Assembly (NCBI GenBank): GCA_023548195.1
Contig: JAJHZJ010000531.1
Coordinates: 6,249,900 to 6,313,899, forward strand
Length of the DNA stretch: 64,000 nucleotides
Reading direction: 5' to 3'
Source: Bettongia penicillata ogilbyi
Taxonomy: Eukaryota > Chordata > Mammalia > Diprotodontia > Potoroidae
Shown here in pieces: positions 10,077 through 21,424 of this stretch. Numbering within the stretch: the stretch's first letter is position 1; every line of letters starts with the position of its first letter. The position numbers and the translations under genes were made by a program. The notes beneath the pieces were generated by a model. It saw nothing but the letters and a program-made list of their open reading frames with translations. It searched no databases and had not been told where the DNA came from.

Positions 10077-11355
10077 TGGATTCTTTCAATATTTATTTTG
10101 CCCTCTGGTTCTAGGATATCAGGACAGTTTCCCTCAATAATTTCATGGAAGATAATGTCTAGGCTCTTTTTTTGATCATGGCTTTCAAGTAGTCCCATAA
10201 TTTTTATATTGTCTCTTCTGGATCTATTTTCCAGGTCAGTTGTCTTTCCAATGAAATGCTTCACATTATCTTCTATTTTTTCAAACTCTTTGTTTTGTTT
10301 TCTAACTGCTCAGTTTATCTCATACTCATTCATTTCCCTGAACTCAATTTTTTCTTTCAGAGAACTGTTTTGTTCAGTGAGCTTTTGAACCTTCTCCTCC
10401 ATTTGGCTAATTCTGCTTTTTAAAGCATTCTTTTCCTCATTGACTTTTCGGACCTCTTTTTCCAATTGAGTTAGACTCTTTTTAAAAGTGTTATTTTCCT
10501 CAGCATTTTTTTTTTTTGGTTCTCCTTTAGCAAGCTGCTAACTTGCTTTTTGAGCACTTCCATTGCCTGAGTTCAATTTAAGTTCACTTTGGAGGCTCTG
10601 GAAGCAGAGGTCTTAACTTCCTATGACAGTAAGCCTTGTTCTTCCTAATTTGACAGGACAGGAAGAAACACCTGTTCACCAAGAAAGTAACCTTCTATGG
10701 TCTTATTTTTTTCCCTTTTTTGGGTATTGTCCCAGCCAGTTACTTGACTTCTGAATCCTCTGTCAAGAGATTAGACTCAGCTCTTCAGTTCCCCTGGGCT
10801 CTGGGTAGGGGCAGGGCCATTACTCAGGGCTGAGGTTTAGATCAGCTGCTCCCTGCCACCAGAGACTTTAAGCTGATCTACCTGAACAATGGACCCAGGT
10901 TGCTTCCTGGCCTCCTGTAGCTGCCTGCAGTCTGCTGCCATGGCCTCTGCCATTGTCTGAAGAAACCCAGGTCCCTCTCACCTAACTGAGAAAGCCCTCC
11001 CCCACTGACCTTTGGAGCTTTCTTTGTTGCTTATGGGTTGAGGTATCTGGGACCCTTCCTGCTAGGAGCTCTTCCCAGAGGTCTGTTCAGGTCCTGTTCC
11101 TCCCAGTGTCACATGGTCAGGGCTGTGCTCCACTGTGCTCAGCATCCCATGATATAGACCTTTCCTGTCAGCCTTCCAGGTTACCTTTGGCTGGAAACCT
11201 CTTTAGTTGTGTGGTTCTGTGGCTTCTGCTGCTCTACACTTTGCTGAGAGTCATTTTTACAGGTATTTTGTGGGCTGTGGGGGAAGCACTAGAGTATATG
11301 CATCTTTCTACTCTGCCATCTTGGCTTTGCCCCTCCATCTTTTGCTTTTTTAAAA

Positions 11356-11420
11356 TATCCCCAATGCTTGACACATAGTGTATACTTAATAAATGTTTAT
11401 TGACTGTCAACTGACTAACT
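11356..11420 (+). mobile_element. L2 LINE 3' terminus (right of the nested stack)
   Basis: 'tatccccaatgcttgacacatag' and 'cttaataaatgtttattgact' complete the L2 that stops at 4699. Confidence 0.65.
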
Positions 11421-11719
11421 ATGTGATAAATAGGTTTTACACACTATTTACCCTTTACAATGAATGGTCTTTTGTATAGCTAGTTTTCAAATATAAACTT
11501 CAGTCACTCTTGCCTCTTTAAGGGATAACAATCAGGAAAGCATCTTGAGCAACAACAAAAAAACACATTTTCCTAATTTAGTAGTATTTATGAGGACAGA
11601 TAGAAATCATTCTAATCTGGGACAACCTCTTCAAAGAGAGCAGAATGGCCAGTCTAGTTGTCCCATCTCCTGTTTCCCTCCAGGAAAGAATGGAAGTCTT
11701 TTTATTTGAGAGGAACAAT

Positions 11720-11898
11720 AGTGTAATGGGGAAAGCATTGTACTTAGATTGGACTCAGAAGACTTGAATTAAAATCTTGGTTCTGCGACTTAGTAGCTAT
11801 ATGGACAAATTGTTCAAAGTCTCTGACCCTCAGTTTTCTTATCTGTAAACTAGGGGAAATAATACTTGCACTAACTACACAAAGGCAAAATCCTTTCT
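11720..11898 (+). repeat. MIR, left part (split by HAL1)
   Basis: MIR boxes 'tggttctgcgacttagtagctatatgga' and 'cctcagttttcttatctgtaaa'. It is interrupted at 11898 by the HAL1. Confidence 0.6.
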
Positions 11899-12754
11899 TT
11901 TTTTCCTTTTTTTAAAAAAGATTATTTATTTATTTTTAGTTTTCAACATTCACTTTCACAAGATTTTGAGTTCCAAATTTTCTCCCCATCTCCTCTCTGC
12001 CAACCCCAAGACAGTGTGCATTCTGATTACCCTTTCCCCCAATCTGTCCTTCCTTCAATCCTACCCCTCCCTTCCCTTATCCCCATCCCCTCTATTTTAT
12101 CATAGGGCAAGATAGATTTCTATACCCCATTGCCTCTATATCTTATTTCCCAGTTGCATGTAAAAACAACTTTTAAGATCTAAGATTTAAAACTTTGAGT
12201 TTCAACTTCTCTCCCTTCTGCCATCCCCACTGAGAAGGCAAGCAATTCAATATATGTTATACATGTGTAGTTATACAAAACACTTCAATAAAGTCATGTT
12301 GTGAAAGGCTAACTATATTTCCCTCCATCTTATCCTACCCCCCCATTTATTCTGTTCTCTCTTTTGGCCCTATCCCTCCTCAAAAGGTGTTTACTTCTAA
12401 TTACCACCTTCTCACATTTGCCCTGCCTCCCTCATGCCCCACTTGTACCCTTCTCCCCTACTTGCCTGTAGTGTAAGATAGATTTTCATAGCAAATTAAG
12501 TGGGCATGTTATTCCCTCCCTGAGCTAAATGTCATGAGAGTAAGATTCACTGTTTCCCTCTCACATCCTACCTCTTTCCTTCCATTGAAAAAGTTTTTTC
12601 TTGCCTCTTTTATGTGAGAGATAATTTGCCCCATTCCATTTCTCCCTTTCTCCTCCCAATACATTCATCTTCTCCCCTTAATTTTATTTTTTAGATATCA
12701 TCTCTTCCTATTCAACTTACCCTGTGCCTTTTGTATGTATATATATTTTGTATA

Positions 12755-12796
<42 letters not shown>

Positions 12797-14557
12797 TCCT
12801 CCAGTCACCCTAATACTGAGAAAAGTCTCTAGAGTTACAAATACTATCTTTCCTTGTAGGAATGTAAACAGTTCAACTTTAGTAAGTCCCTTATGATTTC
12901 TCTTTCCTGTTTACCTTTTCCTGCTTCTCTTAATTCTTGTATTTGAAAGTCAAATTTTCTATTCAGTTCTGGTCTTTTCATCAAGAATGCTGCAAAGCCC
13001 TCTACTTCATTCTCTGACCATGTTTTCCCTGAAGTACTATACTCAGTTTTGCTGGGTAGGTAATTCTTGGTTTTAATCCTAGTTCCTTTGACTTCTGGAA
13101 TATCATATTCCAAGCCCTGCAATCCTTTAATGTAGAAGCTGCTAGAGCTTGTGTTATCCTGATTGTATTTCCATGATACTCAAATTGTTCCTTTCTGACT
13201 GCTTGTAATATTTTCTCCTTGACCTGGGAGCTCTGAAATTTGACTTCAGTATTCCTAGTTTTCCTTTTGAGATCTCTTTCAGGAGGTGATTGATGGATTC
13301 TTTCAATATTTATTTTACCCTCTGGTTCTAGAATATCAGGGCAGTTTTCCTTGATAATTTCTTGAAAGATGATGTCTAGATTTTTTTTCTGATCATGGCT
13401 TTCAGGTAGTTCAATAATTTTTAAATTGTCTCTCCTGGATCTGTTTTCCAGGTCAGTTGCTTTTTCAATATTTCACATCCTCTGCTATTTTTTCATTCCT
13501 TTAGTTTTGTTTTATATTTTCTTGATTTCTCACAAATTCATTAGCCTCCATCTGCTCCATTCTAATCTTTAAGGAATAATTTTCTTCAGTGAACTTTGGA
13601 CTTCCTTTTCTATTTGGCCATTTCTGCTTTTTAGGGCATTCTTCTCATTGGTTTTTTGGATCTCTTTTGTCATTTGAGCTAGTCTGTTTTTTAAAGTATT
13701 ATTTTTTTCAGTATTTTTAAGTCTCTTTTAGCAAACAGTTGACTCATTTTTCATGATTTTCTTGCATCACTCTCATTTCTCTTCCCAATTTTTGTTCTAC
13801 TTCTCTCACTTGATTTTCAAAATCCTTTCTCTTCCATGGCCTGAGACCAATTCATATTTTTCTTGGAGGCTTTGGATATAGGAGCTTTGATTTTGTTGTC
13901 TTCTGTTTGCATATTTTGGTCTTCCTTGTCACCAAAGTAAGATTCTATAGTCTGATACTTTTCTGATTTTTGCTCATTTCTCCAGCCATTTACTTGACTT
14001 TTGAGTTCTTTCTTGAGGTAGCTCTCTGCTTCCAGTGATGATGGGAGGGTGTACTGTCAACCACTCAATCTACTCACAATCTATGGGTCTAGAACTCCAG
14101 AAACAGTGACTGCAGCTGCCCCCTCTGCTGCTGTGGCTGTGGTGGGTTCCTCTGCCCTATTCCCCCTCTGCCACCCTGGTGCTGAGGTCAGACTACTGTA
14201 CTCTCTCACTCAGGTCCCACAGGTTTTTTCCACTAACCTTCCAATTTATCCTCAGCATTTTGGGGTCGTGAAGTCTGAAAACTACCACAGGTACGAGAGA
14301 TTCAGTTCCCATAAGCTTGCTCAGGTCCCATCTGTGCTGGTGTGGCCCACACTGGACTGTGCTCTGCTCCTAGCACAGTGCAATAGATGCTTCCCATGGA
14401 CTTTCTAGGCTGTGTTGGCTGCATATTTGCTTCATTCGATATTCTGTGGGCTCTGTAGCTCTAGAATTTGTTTGGTGCCATTTTTTACAGATATTTCATT
14501 GGGTTGGGGGGAGGAGAGTTCTAGAAAGTCCCGTGCTGTTACTCCGCCATCTTCCTG
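11899..14557 (-). mobile_element. HAL1 retrotransposon, full length but decayed
   Basis: The 3' tail is at about 11899-11945, then a purine-rich 3'UTR with a (TG)n run, ORF1 remnants from about 12900 to 13960 (FDFQIQE, LMKRPELNRKFD in frame at 12844-13122; the rest is frameshifted) and a 5'UTR ending ACTCCGCCATCTTCCTG at 14557. It is flanked by 13-bp duplications CAAAATCCTTTCT (11886-11898) and CAAAATGCTTTCT (14558-14570), one mismatch. It interrupts a MIR. Confidence 0.75.
12759..12794. repeat. (TG)n microsatellite
   Basis: About 16 units in the 3'UTR of the HAL1 at 11.9-14.6 kb. Confidence 0.9.
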
Positions 14558-14640
14558 CAAAATGCTTTCTAAAATTAAAAGTGCTATATAATTTAAGTTA
14601 AACTATTATTATTTTTATCCCTAAGTTAGGAAAATAAATA
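14558..14640 (+). repeat. MIR, right part
   Basis: Starts in the duplicated CAAAATGCTTTCT and continues 'aagtgctatataatttaagtt..attattatt', the MIR end. Confidence 0.5.
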
Positions 14641-14694
14641 ATAAAGTGAAGAACAATGACTTGGGTAGATCAGCTAGGTTTACCCTTGCTTATA

Positions 14695-14775
14695 TTCATT
14701 CATTCATTCAGAAGACAATTATTAAACACCCATAATATACAGAGTATTGTCCTTGGTCCTGAAGAAGATACAGAG
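14695..14775 (+). repeat. Ancient interspersed repeat fragment
   Basis: 'cattcattcagaagacaattattaaacacccataatatacagag': the same opening module. Confidence 0.3.
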
Positions 14776-16164
14776 AAAAAACAAGAAATAGACTGCTTTC
14801 ACAAAGCCTAAAGAATTTAGAGTTGAAGTATATGGTCATTTTGACCAAGCCACACACTTTCATTAGTACTACAGTCAACCTACTACAAATGTAATGGCCA
14901 CTCCTCAAAAATGTGAAAAACTAGACATTCTGCTTTCCAAGCAGAGTCGAAAATAGACATTTTTGCACATGGAGCAAGTAACATGAAATGTGCCACTGAA
15001 CCAACTTCTCTAGATTACCATGAATAGAAACAGGAATGGAGAATGATTAAAAATCATTTCAAGGAAATAAAAGAAATAATATGGATAATCATATGAGCAT
15101 TATGAATGTCAGTTACTAGTTACTTTAAAAATTGTGAGACAACTTTATTTGACCTGCACCTTTGCTTTTATCATTTGTTTTGATTGAACCACTGACAAAA
15201 GTTTGACTTGGAGGTTATGCATAACACTTAAAAACTAATCTTCATACTCTGCTTGTCAGAAAGTAGACACTTTTCTCTTCTCCAGCCCACATTCTCCTAT
15301 CTTTAGGAGAATAATGTAGTAAATGTGACCTAGACAGGTGATGTTGGTACCTGCAGAGTCTATTTCAAGGTTATTGGAAGGTTCTGAATTGCCTGTTTAT
15401 AGCCCTTACCCCTGGTCTGGATTTCTTATATCCAATTAAAGTAGAAACCTTCCTCCCATACAACAGCAGTAATATGGATGAGGTGGGGAAAAGCTGATGG
15501 AGGTCAAAATATTTCTGTTACTACAATCCCAGGCCCACCTCTGGCCCAAAGTTTACTAGCTGTCTGTAGCATTCACCACTTTGCTTCATTCCTAGAATTA
15601 GGGTAAATGCATTCTGAAATAAATGAGAACTGTGTTTACCTTTAGCAAGAGGACATTGATTGCCTCAGAGTAGCAGGGAATATTATGTCAGGACTTAGTG
15701 ATGCCAAAAGTAAGGAAATGAGAAATTCTGTCTTACATCATCAGAAACTAAAATATTTTATACTTCTGTAGGCCTCAAGTCATGTTTTATTTGAAGCAAA
15801 TAAAGAGGACAACACCTAGGCAAGTGAATGACTGCTGTGTTTTATAGAACATTCTGTATTGATAGTAATGAGTTAACTCATTCTGAGTTTAGCTGTCTTG
15901 ACACATTTTACAGATGCTCTTATATTCATCTGTTATCTGACCTTACTGCCATTTTCTGTGTATGTGTATGTATGTACATGTATATGTGTGTGTATATATG
16001 TACATATTTTTCTTACTACCTTGTGAAATTTAATGTAAATGCATTTAATAACTATACATAATGGAAATTTGTAGTTGAAATGTAATTATCACTCCATCAA
16101 TACACTTCTTTGTATATTAAAATGATTATATATTTGATAGTTTTTCCTTTTATAAATCTAATAT
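14776..16164. other. Unassigned, mostly single-copy-looking
   Basis: No protein-like frame and no recognised repeat except the TG/TA microsatellite. Confidence 0.5.
15955..16006. repeat. (TG/TA)n microsatellite
   Basis: Mixed tgta/tgtg run; the cysteine/tyrosine-rich frame over it is an artefact. Confidence 0.8.
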
Positions 16165-16830
16165 TTCTTATTTTAACATTCTTTTCTTTTTAAATTTTGA
16201 GTTTTAGATTCTCTCCCTCCTTCCTACGTTTCCCCTACCCACTGAAAAGGCAAACAATATAACATAAATCATCCATGTGAAATTATGCAAAACATATTTC
16301 CATATTAGCCATATTGGAAAAAAAACAAAACAAGAGAAAGGAAGAAAATAACACTTCTATTTGCACTCAGAACATCAGTTCTCTTTTTGTAAGTGAATAG
16401 TATTTTTTCCTTAAGTGCCTTTTGGAATTCTCTTGGATTACTGTCTTAATGAGAGTAGCCAAGTCTTTCACAGTTGATCATCATTACAATTTTGTTGTGT
16501 ATAATTCTCCTGTTTCTTCTTACTTCACTTTACATCAGTTCATATAGACCCTGTCATGTTGTTGGGATTTTTTTGGAGCCACCTCCCTCATAATTTCTTA
16601 TAACTCATTAGTATTCCATTACAATTACGTGCCACAACTTATTCAGCCATTTCCAGACTGATGAACGTTCCCTCAATTTCTGACTCTTTGCTACCACAAA
16701 AAGAGCTGCTATAAATATTTTTGTCCACATATGTCCTTTTCCTTTTCTCTCTTTAGGGTACAGACTCAGTAGAGGTATTATCGAATCAAGAGATAGTTGT
16801 GATGATGATGATTCCTGAAAGTTCACTGGT
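16165..16830 (-). mobile_element. L1 3' end, 5' truncated
   Basis: Antisense L1 3'UTR followed by the ORF2 C-terminal region. The frame at 16608-16826 reads DSIIPLLSLYPKE...TKIFIAALFVVAKSQKL, the same protein stretch as the plus-strand copy at 30594-30893. Confidence 0.75.
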
Positions 16831-18071
16831 CATGAACTCAAATTTATTGGCTATAATAGGCCCAGTAAACTTCAAGGTGAAGGAATATTACTTGATATTT
16901 ATCCAGAGCCAGGGCTTTTTTAGAAATAACAATTATATACCTACCCATCTGTAATGTTAATGTAAGGTTGATGGTGGGTGGGGGGAAGAGTTAAAGATCT
17001 TCCCTACTCATTAATAGGCCTCAGATACCTTTTGTTAATTTTTAATGAGGCACTGGGTCACAAAGGTCGTGACCTCCAGTTCTGAAAAGTGTATATATAT
17101 TCTGAGGTGAGGTTTTACTTTGGGCCTTATTTTTGGGAAGAAGGTTTGTATGCCAGATGAGATGCTGGGTAGCCACTAAGGAGCTCCTCACCTTTGAAAA
17201 CCCATTTGTTGTTGCTTCTCTCTCTGGTGACGATATATGGTCAGACAGTTGGAAGCCCTGGCTGTTGGTCTTTCTGTTTGTAATTTCTGCTTGTAGTTTC
17301 TGTTTGTATTTTCTCTGAAGTTTAGGGTGCTGACTTTTCCCCCTGAAATAAGTGAATAATATACGAGCCTGATTAAAGTAGATTGTTGACCCCTCAAAAG
17401 TTTCTTTCCTTTTAGAAAAGCAGATCTAAGGACTTGTAGAGCAGGTCCTTCTATGTATGCCAGGGTCCTTGCTGATACACCTTTTCCTCTCAAAAAGTGG
17501 TATTTAATTCTCGTTCTATGTGTACTAACTGGAAGCATGTTTTCCATAGTGAATAATATGGAGATGAAAGGGTCAATTAGCAAGAGTTCCATCAATAGAT
17601 GTTGAAAACAACAGCACCTCTTTTCTGAACCTTACTCATTCACACTAATTTAAAATTTTCTATTTTATTTAATTATATATCTGTTCCTCTGTTTCAGAGG
17701 CCTATCCCTAGATGCACTTTTCTCAAGACAGAAAAAAACACCAACATAGGAATTTAGCATTTTGTCTCAACTACAAATATAAATTAAGTGTATTGTTCTG
17801 CTATATTTCTAGCCACTTTCCTGAGTGAAATAGGAATGTATGCTTTCCTGGCTTAGAGGAAGTGTGTTATACGTAATTATTGACTAATAAATTTTTTTTT
17901 TAATTGAACTATATAATGATTTTTGCCTTAGCCCAAATAACTTTGTTAGGAGCCAGTTTCCTTGTCATTATACCACTGTAGCTGTGCTCTTGAGTATCTG
18001 GGAAGTACCTGGAATCCTAATTGGCCTAAGGCCTCACGTGCTCTTAATCCATTTGTAGTGATCCAAAGAGG
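16831..18071. other. Unassigned; 17040-17480 could be an old LTR
   Basis: 17040-17480 has a promoter-to-poly(A)-like layout (TATATATA at about 17092, 'gaataat' motifs near 17355) and a frame on each strand, but no defined ends. The rest shows nothing. Confidence 0.3.
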
Positions 18072-18326
18072 GCAGTTAGATGGAGTAGATAGAGCACCAG
18101 GCCTGAAGTCAGGAAGACTCCTCTTCCTGAGCTCAAATCTGGCTTCAAACACTTACTTGCTGTGTGACCCTGAGTAAGTCACTTAACCCTGTTTGCCTCA
18201 GTTTCCTTACCGGTAAAATTGGCTGGAGAATAAAATGGCAAACCATTCTAGTATCTTTCCTAAGAAAACCCCAAGTGGGATCACAGAGAGTTGGAATGAC
18301 TGAAAACAAGTGAGCAACAACAGCAA
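18072..18326 (+). mobile_element. tRNA-headed CORE-SINE (marsupial type)
   Basis: 'ggcagttagatggagtagatagagcacc', 'gctgtgtgaccctgagtaagtcacttaaccctg', 'gggatcacagagagttgg', ending 'gagcaacaacagc'. The best-preserved SINE copy in the window. Confidence 0.8.
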
Positions 18327-18734
18327 AGTGTCCGAAGGGATGCCTATGAAGGGACATTCCAGGTTAGCTTTGTACTTATGTGTATCCATGAGCAATGGGA
18401 CTAGTGACTGGAAAGAGCAGTTTGTTTCATTCTATTAAATACTTTACTTCTCTTGCCAAATGGCTGTCAGACATGTTCACAACAATTCATACCCACCTCT
18501 AAGCTTAATTGATTCCAGCAACGCTAAGGCTCTCTTTTCCCAAATTCCCCCACCCATCCAAATTCTGTGTCAGCAGCATGTAGGAATGTGTGGTAATCAC
18601 ATTCCATGGCAGTGGAGAAACTAGAAGGAGTTGCATCCAGGCATAAAGATGTTGACATTAGACAGTGAGCATCCCTGAGAAAGTCCACTGCAGGGGATAG
18701 TAATCATATTCTGCATTTTCAGAGCAGCCGCTAC
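18327..18734. other. No gene or clear repeat seen
   Basis: Single-copy-looking sequence between two SINEs. Confidence 0.5.
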
Positions 18735-18992
18735 CAACAGGAAAGCTGGGTGATTAGAGACCCATCAATTCTACCATCCATTCATCTTGGATTCAGATCC
18801 AGCCTCAGACACTTGCTGGCTGTATGATCCTAGGCAAATCACTTAACCCTGTTTACCTTCAGTTGCCTCATCTGTGAAATGAGCTGGAGAACAAAATGGC
18901 AAACCACTGCGGTATCTGTGCCAAGGAAACCTTAAATAGGGTCACAAAAAGTCCGGCACAGTGGGAAATGGCTGAGCCGCAGTAACAACAAT
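18735..18992 (+). mobile_element. CORE-SINE, head-truncated
   Basis: 'ttcagatccagcctcagacacttgctggctgtatgatcctaggcaaatc' to 'gggtcacaaaaagtccggcac', ending 'gtaacaacaatg'. The tRNA head is degraded. Confidence 0.75.
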
Positions 18993-19447
18993 GCTCCCAA
19001 GGAAGGTGCTGAACAAACCAGTTAGCATAAGAGTGAGAATGAGAAGGAATGACCCAGGATAGTTTTCAAAAAGAACTCTGAATCCTAACTCCTTATGTCA
19101 ACTTCTGTTGCTCTTTGGTGGTTTGGTCAGATCAACTGGATGTCCAGAGTGTGTCTTATGTTTACATGGGAGGTGTCTGAGAGGTCACTGGTTGGGTCTG
19201 TTCAGGGACCAGGGCGATCTTACCATGGAAGGAAACAGCAGAGATGAAGGAGTCACCCTCCCCACCCCACCCCACCGGCTCAGATGCTTCCATGTACCAG
19301 AAATGCTGTTACTTCACCTAAGATGGTAATAGCGGCAGAGATGAATGACTTCTGAACTGTTCTCAGAGTCCTCTGCACTTAAATACCAGAGAGGCCGTGG
19401 AGAGACATCACTGTCTACAGGCACGTTTGCTGTCCCTTCTGGCTGTT
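18993..19447. other. No gene or clear repeat seen
   Basis: Slightly GC-richer, with a C-rich CCCACCCCACC tract at about 19260. A frame at 19108-19329 shows no motif. Confidence 0.5.
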
Positions 19448-19691
19448 GCGATTCAGTCATTCTTTAGTCGTGACTTAATCTTCATGATCCCATTTGGAGT
19501 TTTCTTGGCAGATACTGCAGTGGTTTGCCATTTCCTCCTCAGATCATTTTATGGATGAGGAAACTGAGGCAACCAGGATTAAGTGATTTACCCTCGGTCA
19601 CACAGCTAATAAGTATTTAAGGCCATATTTGAACTCAGGTCTTTCTGACTCCAGGCCTAGTGCTCTATCAACTGAGTTACCTAGCTGCCTT
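19448..19691 (-). mobile_element. tRNA-headed CORE-SINE
   Basis: Antisense: 'gatcccatttggagttttcttggcagatac', 'aaactgaggcaaccaggattaagtgat', 'ctctatcaactgagttacctagctgcc' (head). Confidence 0.8.
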
Positions 19692-19739
19692 CAGAACTTT
19701 ACTAGCAGTGGAATATTCTGATTTTTCTCTTGGATCATA

Positions 19740-19975
19740 GTATTACAGCTATATGTGACGTTAGGAAATAATCTATTCCAGCCTTCTCATTTTGCAGAAG
19801 AAGAAAGTAAAAATCAGACAACTTCAATGAACCCAAGATCATACAAGCAGTAAATGATAGAAGAAGTATTATTTGAACCTGGGCCATCTGACTCTAAATT
19901 CAGTACTCCTTCCACAGGACTATGCTGTTTCTCTGATGTTATCCTAATAGATAAAGAAGTCTACTCTGTTTCTTT
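19740..19975 (-). repeat. MIR/SINE-like fragment (antisense)
   Basis: 'cattttgcagaagaagaaagtaaaaatcagacaacttcaatgaacccaagatcat' and 'ttgaacctgggccatctgactct' follow the antisense MIR layout. Confidence 0.45.
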
Positions 19976-19984
19976 GTCAGTAAT

Positions 19985-20069
19985 TACACATCTCAAACAC
20001 TATCTGTGCGGCCCTAAGCAAGTCCCTTAGCCTCTGTTTGCCTCAGTTTCCTCATATGTAAAATGGGTA
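19985..20069 (+). repeat. MIR, left half
   Basis: 'gcaagtcccttagcctctgtttgcctcagtttcc' is the MIR/CORE-type box. It continues at 20901 after the DNA transposon. Confidence 0.65.
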
Positions 20070-20345
20070 TGCAGTAGAACCTCAGTTTATGAATTTAATT
20101 CATTCTAAGATTCTGTTAAATGTGATTTGTTCGTATTGCAAAGTGCATTTTCCCATAGGAAATAATGTAAAGTCTAATGATTGGTGCCACATCCCCAAAA
20201 ATATTCATGTAAAATTATTTATAATTTTAAGGTTTTTTTGTCCCTGATGAGCCTGAAATACAGTAGGAATTATTAGAACACAATATAAACCAAAAATAAA
20301 ATAAATTAACCTGCACTTTACCTTTGAGAAGAGTCATGGATGGCA

Positions 20346-20398
20346 TGAGGGAGATGAGAGGAGGAGGAGGAAGAGGAGGAGGAGGAGGAGGTGGGGAG
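20346..20398. repeat. (GGA)n simple repeat
   Basis: Purine trinucleotide run inside the DNA transposon. The glycine/arginine-rich frame across it is an artefact. Confidence 0.85.
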
Positions 20399-20589
20399 GA
20401 AAGGTTATTGCTTGGAAGGAGAATCTCATTCTATGAGAACATCGAGAATTTCAACGTTGTGTTCTCTCTTATGCTACTTTCACTAAAAGTAAGATTAACA
20501 CTAGTGTTTTTGTTTTTTAGAATCACTTTCATGTTTTGAACTCACTGATTTTTTTTTTTTACATTCGATTCTGACTAGGAATCTAATGA

Positions 20590-20725
20590 CACTTGTTTTG
20601 ACATTTTTAAAAATTAATTTGTTTTTAGTTTTCAACAATCACTTCCATAAGTTTCAAACTTCCCCGGTCCCTCCCATGCCGGATGGCATGCAATCTTATA
20701 TGTGTTAAAAAAAAAAAAAAAAAAG
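20590..20725 (-). mobile_element. L1-type 3' tail inside the DNA transposon
   Basis: 'gtttttagttttcaacaatcacttccataag' is the standard antisense 3' end of the window's L1/HAL1 copies. It ends in an A run at 20707-20725. Confidence 0.5.
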
Positions 20726-20900
20726 CCTCAAAACATTGCCCTAATTAAGCGCCATCCCTTTCCAAGCTGTTCCATTCCAAACATGATGTTCGTACTGCAA
20801 ATTTTTGTTCACCTTGTAAGACAAATTTTGCGAAAAATTTTTCCTCATCCAGCAAAGCATACATAAATCAGGTTACTTGTAAACTGAGCTTCTACTGTGC

Positions 20901-21020
20901 TAATATAGCATCTGCCTCCTGGGGTTGTTGTGAATATCAAATGAGATAATCATTGCAAAGTGCTTGGCACAGTGTCTGACACTTAGTAAGTGCTATATAA
21001 CCATGTGTTATTATTATGCG
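20901..21020 (+). repeat. MIR, right half
   Basis: 'atctgcctcctggggttgttgtgaatatcaaatgagataat' through 'agtgcttggcacagtg' to TTATTATTA completes the MIR begun at 19985. Confidence 0.65.
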
Positions 21021-21424
21021 TTAGATGTTAGCTGACTCTTTTCAGTGACTGAAGTGAGAGACAGAAAGAGTGTGGCATCTTCTCCAGTTGGGGAAAGGGG
21101 AGCCAGGTAGCACAGAAGTGCTTGATCATTTCTCTTCTGCCTCTATATTTACAATAAATATGTCTATAAAAGCTAATTGAAGTTAATTGATTAATTGAAA
21201 CTGAAGTACTAATCATTGCCAGTTAATATGGGGTAGAACATATCAGAATGGGAGCTCAGAAGGGTGGCATTAGAAAAAACACCTTATCACCCCTGAGTAA
21301 TCCCTAGAACTCTGAGAGAGACTCAATTTGTCTAGAAGAGTGTGAATTCTGATGAGGATTTCCAGAGTTTATCTGGACTATATTTGTTTAAAATGAATGG
21401 GTTTTTTTGTACCTATTATTTTAT
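21021..21424. other. No gene or clear repeat seen
   Basis: Between the split MIR and an L1 fragment. Confidence 0.5.

Larger units (their letters stand above)
4700..11337 (-). mobile_element. Old HAL1 insertion (interrupted by the young HAL1)
   Basis: The 5' end is at about 11337 (GCCAAGATGGCAGAG on the minus strand), then 5'UTR and the N-terminal half of ORF1 (about 10088-10640, several frameshifts), then the young HAL1, then the ORF1 C-terminal half (6632-7017: ...KPRITYPAKLSIIL) and a 3'UTR down to about 5650. The whole block is flanked by near-identical copies of TCTTTTGCTTTTTAAAA (4683-4699 and, with one extra T, 11338-11355). The surrounding L2 is continuous across the gap, so this was one insertion. 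What lies at 4700-5650 is not recognised and may be a further insert in the 3' end. Confidence 0.7.
20070..20900 (+). mobile_element. 831-bp TIR DNA transposon inserted in a MIR (TA target)
   Basis: Terminal inverted repeats TGCAGTAGAACCTCAGTTTA (left) and GCACAGTAGAAGCTCAGTTT (right, reverse complement), each bordered by TA (20068-20069; 20901-20902). The host MIR is continuous when the element is removed. There is no transposase frame. Inside are a (GGA)n block (20346-20398) and an L1 3' tail (20590-20725). A TA target fits the Tc1/mariner/pogo superfamily. Confidence 0.65.

Noticed and set aside
14049..14100. Could the AAGATGGC boxes mark host promoters bound by YY1?
   Set aside because: Every such box in the window sits at the 5' end of an L1 or HAL1 and is explained by the element.
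13990..14410. 119-codon plus-strand frame with an alanine run
   Set aside because: Antisense of the HAL1 5'UTR.
20324..20539. Gly/Arg-rich frame
   Set aside because: Produced by the (GGA)n repeat inside the DNA transposon.
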